A stretch of DNA of 64,000 nt. It comes from Nonomuraea rhodomycinica. Lineage in GTDB: Bacteria > Actinomycetota > Actinomycetes > Streptosporangiales > Streptosporangiaceae. Every line of letters starts with the position of its first letter. Position 1 is the first letter of the stretch. The notes below the pieces were generated by a model that was not told where the DNA came from, searched no databases, and was given only the letters and a program-made list of their open reading frames with translations. The translations under genes were made by a program, and so were the position numbers. This document shows positions 59,879 through 64,000 of the stretch, one piece after another. Location of the stretch: assembly GCF_013363995.1 (NCBI RefSeq), contig NZ_JABWGO010000015.1, positions 110,827 through 174,826 on the forward strand. Reading direction: 5' to 3'.

Positions 59879-60364
59879 TCACCTGCCGGGCGTGCGGCTT
59901 TCACCCTCGCGGTCGCCATGGCCGTCGCGGTCGTCGCGGGTGTCGCGGGCGCGGGCGTCGTGGTCGTCGCGCGTCACCGTGAACTCGGCGGTCGTCACCC
60001 GGCCGGCGACCGTCACGCCCACCTTGTAGCGGCCCGGCTTGGTGGTGCGCGGGACGGTCAGGGTCTTGGACCCCCTGCCGTCCTTGAGGGTCACCTTGTA
60101 CGTGGCCCCCTGGGGGCTCCTGATCGTGGCCGTGGCACCCGGCCGCACCCCCTTCGCGAAGATCGTGACCTTGTACGCGCCACCCGCGGCCACCTCGCCC
60201 GGCGTGACCTCGGCCTTGACCGGCACCCGGTGGTCGTCCCCCACGACGGTCACCGCCCGCTCCGGCTCGGGCCCGGCGGCGGCCGCGAGCGAGACGCCCG
60301 CGAACGGCACCGCGAGCAGCGCGGCACTGGCGACACCGACGGTGAACGGCTTGACGAAACGCAT
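59879..60364 (-). CDS. Secreted Ig-like protein with charged tail
   Basis: The protein has 161 residues from ATG 60364. The signal peptide is MRFVKPFTVGVASAALLAVPFAGVSLAAAAG. One Ig-like beta-sandwich follows (VKAEVTPGEVAAGGAYKVTIFAKGV through TVAGRVTTAEFTV). The last 30 residues are Asp/Arg/His-rich (RDDHDARARDTRDDRDGHGD). The tail may bind metal or surface polymers. No catalytic motif is seen. Confidence 0.8.
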   Translation of the reverse strand: MRFVKPFTVGVASAALLAVPFAGVSLAAAAGPEPERAVTVVGDDHRVPVKAEVTPGEVAAGGAYKVTIFAKGVRPGATATIRSPQGATYKVTLKDGRGSKTLTVPRTTKPGRYKVGVTVAGRVTTAEFTVTRDDHDARARDTRDDRDGHGDREGESRTPGR

Positions 60365-60558
60365 GAGTGCTTCCCCGATCCGCGGCGGTCACGTGGAGTC
60401 CCGTCGACTCCGCTCCTTGAGCCGCCGCCCGCGATGAAACCTAGAGGCGCGGTCTTTGTCCGCTCTGAGCACGGCATTCCTTTACTTTGAGATGCACGTG
60501 AAGATTGTCTGAGCCGAGAACCCGCCTGAAACACTGAAAAGTGACGAAGGGGGACGTC

Positions 60559-60921
60559 ATGATCGAAGTCAAGAGCATCGACAAGCCGGACGAGCGCCGC
60601 GACTTCCCGATGGGGCACCTGGAGGTGTGCAACCTGACCGGCCTGACCTTCGGCGTGGCCACGTTCGAGCCGGGCTGGCGCTGGTCGGCGTCCGTCAAGC
60701 CGATCGCCGGGACCGAGTCGTGCGAGGTCCACCACAACGGGTTCGTCGCCAAGGGCAGGCTCCGCATCCGCATGGACGACGGCACCGAGGCGGAGATCGG
60801 CCCGGGCGAGGTCTTCGTCGCGCCGCCGGGGCACGACGCGTGGGTCGTCGGCGACGAGCCGGCCATCGTCTTCGACTTCGCGGGCGGGGCCGCGGAGTAC
60901 GCCAAGGCGAAGGGCGCCTAG
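60559..60921 (+). CDS. Cupin-domain protein
   Basis: The protein has 120 residues from ATG 60559, with AGGGGGACG upstream; a GTG at 60541 is also in frame. Cupin motif 1 is SCEVHHNGFVAKGRLRI and motif 2 is GEVFVAPPGHDAWVVGDE. The metal-binding His pattern is present. The role is unknown. Confidence 0.85.
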   Translation: MIEVKSIDKPDERRDFPMGHLEVCNLTGLTFGVATFEPGWRWSASVKPIAGTESCEVHHNGFVAKGRLRIRMDDGTEAEIGPGEVFVAPPGHDAWVVGDEPAIVFDFAGGAAEYAKAKGA

Positions 60922-60928
60922 CCGCCCT

Positions 60929-60985
60929 CAGCCCTCGGGCGGAACGTCAGCCCTCGGGCGGAACGTCAGCCTTCGGGCGGGACGT
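60929..60985. repeat. Three 19-bp tandem repeats at the TetR gene 3' end
   Basis: CAGCCCTCGGGCGGAACGT occurs at 60929-60947 and 60948-60966, and a slightly changed copy at 60967-60985 encodes the last residues of the TetR protein (DVPPEG and stop). It is a local tandem duplication of the gene end, with no sign of function. Confidence 0.6.
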
Positions 60986-61541
60986 CGCCCAGGCATGCCT
61001 CGAAGGCCGCGGTCAGGCGGGCGATGTCGGCCGGTGTCGGCTCCTCCGGCCCGAGGTTGCGACGCAGCGCACCCACCCCGAGGAAGACCGCCGTCGCCAG
61101 CCGGGCGCGGGCCATCGCGTCGGGCCCGCCGAGGCGCTCGGCCAGCGGCTCGATCACGGCCGTGCGCACCCGCTCGCCGACGAGCTTCCGGATCTCGGGA
61201 TCGCCGGCCGAGCGTTCGAGCGAGCGCAGGATGCGGCTCTCGGGGTCGGCGTGCATGCGCAGCGCGGCGTACTCGGCCAGCCGCGCGGGCAGCCCGGCCC
61301 GGTCGCCGTCGAGGAGGGGGGCGATGGTCGGCTCCTCGGCCAGCACCTCGCGGAACAGCCCGGCCTTCGACCCGAAGTAACGGCCGACGAGGGCGAGGTT
61401 GGCCTCGGCCGCGGCGGCGATCATGCGTACGGTGACGTGCTCGTAACCGTGCTCGGCGAACAGCGCGCGGGCGGCGGCGAGCAGACGGGCTCGCGTCGCC
61501 TCCCGGCCCCTCGGCCGCGCCTCCACCTGGACGTGCTCCAC
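60966..61541 (-). CDS. TetR-family repressor
   Basis: The protein has 191 residues. The helix-turn-helix is RLLAAARALFAEHGYEHVTVRMIAAAAEANLALVGRYFGSKAGLF. The C-terminal ligand domain is Ala/Arg-rich. It is divergent from the DHA2 pump and very likely represses it through the palindrome at 61583-61600. Confidence 0.93.
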   Translation of the reverse strand: MEHVQVEARPRGREATRARLLAAARALFAEHGYEHVTVRMIAAAAEANLALVGRYFGSKAGLFREVLAEEPTIAPLLDGDRAGLPARLAEYAALRMHADPESRILRSLERSAGDPEIRKLVGERVRTAVIEPLAERLGGPDAMARARLATAVFLGVGALRRNLGPEEPTPADIARLTAAFEACLGDVPPEG

Positions 61542-61569
61542 CTGGAAACTCTAACGCCCCGGCACCCAC

Positions 61570-61600
61570 TTGCCGCGCGGCTAGTAAACGAGCGTATACT
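61570..61600 (+). promoter_or_regulatory. DHA2 pump promoter overlapped by a TetR operator
   Basis: TTGCCG at 61570-61575 and TATACT at 61595-61600 form a promoter with a 19-nt spacer. AGTAAACG-AG-CGTATACT at 61583-61600 is an inverted repeat with 7 of 8 matches and covers the -10 box, so repressor binding would block it. Confidence 0.55.
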
Positions 61601-61658
61601 GAAGGGGCGCGCGCCCAGCGCCCATTCCCCCGGCCCGGACAGGAGGCATGACGCCCTG

Positions 61659-63227
61659 ATGACTCAGACGCGGCAGTACACCCACCGCGAGATTCTGAAG
61701 GTGATGTCGGGGCTCATGCTCGCCATGCTGACCTCGATGATCTCGACGTCGGTGGTCGGCACGGCCCTGCCGACGATCGTCGGCGAGCTCGGCGGCCAGG
61801 ACCAGTACTCCTGGGTGGCCTCCGCCACCATGCTCACGATGACCGTGTCCACGCCGCTGTGGGGCAAGCTGTCCGACATCTTCGGCCGCAAGCTGCTCTT
61901 CCAGATCGCCCTCGGCCTGTTCGTCGCCGCCTCGCTCGTGGCCGGCCTCTCCCAGGACATGGGCCAGCTCATCGCGGCCCGCGCCGTGCAGGGCATCGGT
62001 GTCGGCGGCCTGTCCGCCCTCGCGCAGGTGATCCTCGGCGACATCGTCTCCCCCCGCGAGCGCGGCCGCTACTCCGGCTACATGGGCGCCGTCTTCGGCA
62101 TCTCCACCGTCGCCGGCCCGCTGCTCGGCGGGTTCATCGTGGACACCGACTGGCTCGGCTGGCGCTGGTGCTTCTACGTCGTGGTGCCGTTCGCGGTGGT
62201 CGCGTTCGTGGTGATCCAGCAGGTGCTGAAGCTGCCGAGGATCAAGCGGGACACCACGATCGACATCTGGGGCGCCACCACGATCACGGCCAGCGCCACG
62301 GCCCTCATGCTGCTGCTCACGCTCGGCGGCCAGGAGTTCGAGTGGAACTCCCCGTGGACGTACCTGCTGGGCGCCACCAGCGTGGTCATGCTGGTGCTGG
62401 CCGTCCTGGCCGAGCGCGCGGCCCGCACGCCGATCCTGCCGCCCCGGCTGTTCGGCAACCGCACGTTCGTGCTGACGAGCCTGTCGTCGCTGTTCGTCGG
62501 CATGGCGATGTTCGGCGCGATGATCTACCTGCCGCAGTACCTCCAGATCGTCAAGGGGCTCAGCCCGGCCAACTCCGGCCTGATGACACTGCCCATGGTC
62601 CTGTCGCTGTTCGTCTCGGGCGTCATCTCCGGGCGCATCGTCACCCGCACCGGGAAGTGGAAGGTCTTCCCGGTCGCCGGGCTGCTGATCGTGGCCGTGG
62701 GCCAGTTCCTGCTGTCGCGGCTGCACGTCGACTCCAGCGAGTGGCTGATCGGGTTCGACGTGGCCGTCCTGGGCCTCGGGCTCGGCCTGTCCATGCAGAT
62801 GCTCATCCTGGCCGCGCAGAACGGCTCCGAACCACGCGACATGGCCTCCACCACGGCCGGCGTGTCGTTCTTCCGCTCGCTCGGCGGCGCCGTCGGCGTG
62901 GCCGCGTTCGGCGCGATCCTCGTCAACCGGCTCAAGGACGAGATGACCGGCCTGCTGGCCGCCCGGCACATCAAGGTGCCCGGAGGCGGGTCGCTCTCGC
63001 TCGGCAGCCCCAGCGAGATCCAGCACCTCCCGGAGCCGATCAGGGGCATCGTGCTGGAGGCGTTCACCCGGGGCCTGGAGACGGTGTTCCTCGTGGGGGT
63101 GCCGGTCACCCTGCTCGGGTTCGTGGCCGTGGTCTTCCTCAAGGAGCTGCCGCTGCGCGGCGCCTCCCGCCAGCCCGCCGCCGCGCCGACCACCTCGGAG
63201 CCGGCCGGCACGGCCACTCACTCGTAG
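61659..63227 (+). CDS. DHA2-type MFS drug-efflux transporter (EmrB/QacA-like)
   Basis: The protein has 522 residues from ATG 61659, with AGGAGG 12 nt upstream. Fourteen membrane segments are expected. Diagnostic sites are STSVVGTALPTIVGELGG, the loop GKLSDIFGRKLLF, and motif C-like GISTVAGPLLGGFIVD. The family exports toxic compounds by proton antiport. A tiny frame (ATG ACG CCC TGA at 61648) overlaps the leader and may only be chance. Confidence 0.93.
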   Translation: MTQTRQYTHREILKVMSGLMLAMLTSMISTSVVGTALPTIVGELGGQDQYSWVASATMLTMTVSTPLWGKLSDIFGRKLLFQIALGLFVAASLVAGLSQDMGQLIAARAVQGIGVGGLSALAQVILGDIVSPRERGRYSGYMGAVFGISTVAGPLLGGFIVDTDWLGWRWCFYVVVPFAVVAFVVIQQVLKLPRIKRDTTIDIWGATTITASATALMLLLTLGGQEFEWNSPWTYLLGATSVVMLVLAVLAERAARTPILPPRLFGNRTFVLTSLSSLFVGMAMFGAMIYLPQYLQIVKGLSPANSGLMTLPMVLSLFVSGVISGRIVTRTGKWKVFPVAGLLIVAVGQFLLSRLHVDSSEWLIGFDVAVLGLGLGLSMQMLILAAQNGSEPRDMASTTAGVSFFRSLGGAVGVAAFGAILVNRLKDEMTGLLAARHIKVPGGGSLSLGSPSEIQHLPEPIRGIVLEAFTRGLETVFLVGVPVTLLGFVAVVFLKELPLRGASRQPAAAPTTSEPAGTATHS

Positions 63228-63475
63228 TGGTAGCGGGCCTGCAGGACGATGATCTCGTCGCCGGCGGGGAGGTAGACCAGGCGGTGCTCCTCGGTGATGC
63301 GCCGTGACCACGCGCCCGCGAGCGCGTACTTCAGCGGCTCGGGCTTGCCGATCCCCTCGAAGGGATCACGCAGTGCGTCCTCGATGAGCCGGTTGATCCG
63401 CTTGAGGATCTGGCGGTCGGCCGTCTGCCACTGGACGTAGTCCTCCCAGCCCTGACCGGTGAAGGCCACCTTCAC
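63218..63475 (-). CDS. yoeB: YoeB/Txe-type toxin (RelE superfamily mRNA interferase)
   Basis: The protein has 85 residues. The family sequence is complete: MKVAFTGQGWEDYVQWQTADRQILKRINRLIEDALRDPFEGIGKPEPLKYALAGAWSRRITEEHRLVY, ending with the catalytic-region YHYE (the E. coli YoeB end is YHY). It cleaves mRNA on the ribosome. Its start overlaps the antitoxin stop by 4 nt, and its own stop overlaps the DHA2 pump 3' end by 10 bp in the convergent direction. Confidence 0.96.
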   Translation of the reverse strand: MKVAFTGQGWEDYVQWQTADRQILKRINRLIEDALRDPFEGIGKPEPLKYALAGAWSRRITEEHRLVYLPAGDEIIVLQARYHYE

Positions 63476-63732
63476 CGGGGAGCCTCGTCGTCCAGCAGTT
63501 CGCGCCGCTCGTGGCGACCCTCGACCGCCTCCTGGTACGACTCGATCAGCCGGCGGGCGTTGGCGGGGGAACGCAGCAGATAGGCCGTCTCACGGAGGGC
63601 TTCGTACTCCTCCGCGGCCACCAGGTAAGCGTTGCCGCTCTTGGAGACGATCTCCACGGCGGTACGGTCGTTGTTGACCTCTTCGATGAGCGGGAACAGG
63701 CGGCGACGCGCCTCGCTGGCGGTGATGGACAT
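63472..63732 (-). CDS. yefM: YefM-type antitoxin
   Basis: The protein has 86 residues from ATG 63732. The N-terminal DNA-binding PhD/YefM fold is MSITASEARRRLFPLIEEVNNDRTAVEIVSKSGNAYLVAAEEYEAL. The acidic C terminus (RHERRELLDDEAPR) wraps the toxin. It is transcribed first, as in other Axe-Txe/YefM-YoeB pairs. Autorepression via the palindrome at 63741-63779 is expected. Confidence 0.95.
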   Translation of the reverse strand: MSITASEARRRLFPLIEEVNNDRTAVEIVSKSGNAYLVAAEEYEALRETAYLLRSPANARRLIESYQEAVEGRHERRELLDDEAPR

Positions 63733-63740
63733 GACCCTCT

Positions 63741-63779
63741 CCCCTTGAGTGGTACAACTTTACGGTACCACTCAAGGGG
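63741..63779. promoter_or_regulatory. YefM operator: 15-bp perfect inverted repeat
   Basis: CCCCTTGAGTGGTAC at 63741-63755 is exactly inverted at 63765-63779 around 9 nt, just upstream of the antitoxin start at 63732. It carries GGTAC half-sites comparable to YefM-YoeB operators. Confidence 0.75.
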
Positions 63780-63783
63780 TCGG

Positions 63784-64000
63784 TCAGCACTCGATGACGT
63801 TGACGGCCAGGCCGCCGCGCGAGGTCTCCTTGTACTTGTCCAGCATGTCCCGGCCGGTGGCCTTCATCGTGCGGATGGCCTTGTCCAGGGCGACGAAGTG
63901 GCGGCCGTCGCCGCGCAGCGCGATCCGGGCCGCGGTGATCGCCTTGATCGAGGCCACCGCGTTGCGCTCGATGCACGGGATCTGCACCAGCCCGCCGATC
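63784..64000 (-). CDS. sdaA: L-serine dehydratase, C-terminal fragment cut by the window edge
   Basis: Only the last 72 residues lie in the window. They read GGLVQIPCIERNAVASIKAITAARIAL, DKAIRTMKATGRDMLDKYKETSRGGLAVNVIEC. This is the conserved end of Fe-S L-serine ammonia-lyases, including a cluster Cys (PCIERN) and the C-terminal Cys. The reaction is serine to pyruvate plus ammonia. The stop is at 63784-63786, and the gene continues beyond 64000. Confidence 0.93.
   Translation of the reverse strand, partial: IGGLVQIPCIERNAVASIKAITAARIALRGDGRHFVALDKAIRTMKATGRDMLDKYKETSRGGLAVNVIEC

Noticed and set aside
61648..61659. Three-codon frame MTP upstream of the DHA2 pump
   Set aside because: The AGGAGG is too close to its ATG for normal initiation, and the length gives no evidence for function.

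Overview
The window is high-GC (about 70%) DNA with GTG/ATG starts, start/stop-overlapping (ATGA, GTGA) operons, an SARP-type regulator, WYL, HxlR, MocR and ECF regulators, a Ser/Thr kinase and WXG100-like proteins. This fits an actinomycete chromosome, most likely of the Streptosporangiaceae/Nonomuraea type. That placement is inferred from gene content; no 16S gene is present.

Layout. 1-3.8 kb: a left-truncated hypothetical gene, tRNA-Arg(ACG), and a NarL-type two-component system divergent from a membrane protein across a perfect 13-bp inverted repeat. 4.2-7.7 kb: two paralogous small membrane proteins lead into a tightly coupled trio: an Lgt-like integral membrane transferase, a radical SAM enzyme of the MJ0619/tetraether-synthase type, and a small membrane protein. 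This is a candidate membrane-lipid modification operon. 7.7-13.4 kb: MaoC dehydratase, AAA ATPase, a MauE/Cys-rich secreted protein pair, an ECF sigma factor, MarR and YceI.

13.6-24.4 kb is an accessory region at tRNA-Ser(GCT). The 3' 56 bp of the tRNA is repeated exactly 5.6 kb downstream, and each copy is followed by the same terminator and a decayed tyrosine integrase. A third integrase scar lies between them. The cargo is XRE+NUDIX, a TIGR02391/Ymh-type protein, an HNH protein, SUKH-like and other possible immunity proteins, a zinc-ribbon protein and an MFS pump. Each of the two tandem segments ends with one of two paralogous, unrecognised exported or membrane-anchored proteins. A deletion scar matching the same gene family sits near 28.0 kb and forms the 3' end of a glutaminyl cyclotransferase gene.

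24.5-38.3 kb carries small regulator/enzyme pairs with well-formed palindromic operators: WYL/epoxide hydrolase, HxlR/tautomerase, WYL/RidA, MocR/class V aminotransferase (whose start codons interlock inside one palindrome), and IS30-HTH/GbsR fusion with a beta-lactamase-type hydrolase. A multicopper oxidase with a small membrane partner follows. 38.3-45.5 kb has a methyltransferase, a glutaminase-less asparagine-synthetase-like enzyme, an SARP regulator and an FAD monooxygenase, a possible small biosynthetic locus.

45.5-53 kb: membrane proteins, an XRE-regulated dehydrogenase, a secreted metzincin with a lipoprotein, a Ser/Thr kinase with an extracytoplasmic domain, and a DUF3800-like protein. 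53.6-58.2 kb is a three-gene coupled operon: a dikinase with glucan-water-dikinase-like domain order, an MFS transporter and an ATP-grasp ligase. It looks like an undescribed small-molecule pathway and, with the radical SAM operon, is the strongest candidate for new biology. 58.3-64 kb: a WXG100-like pair, a secreted Ig-like protein, a cupin, TetR with a DHA2 drug pump, a YefM/YoeB toxin-antitoxin pair and the 3' end of L-serine dehydratase.
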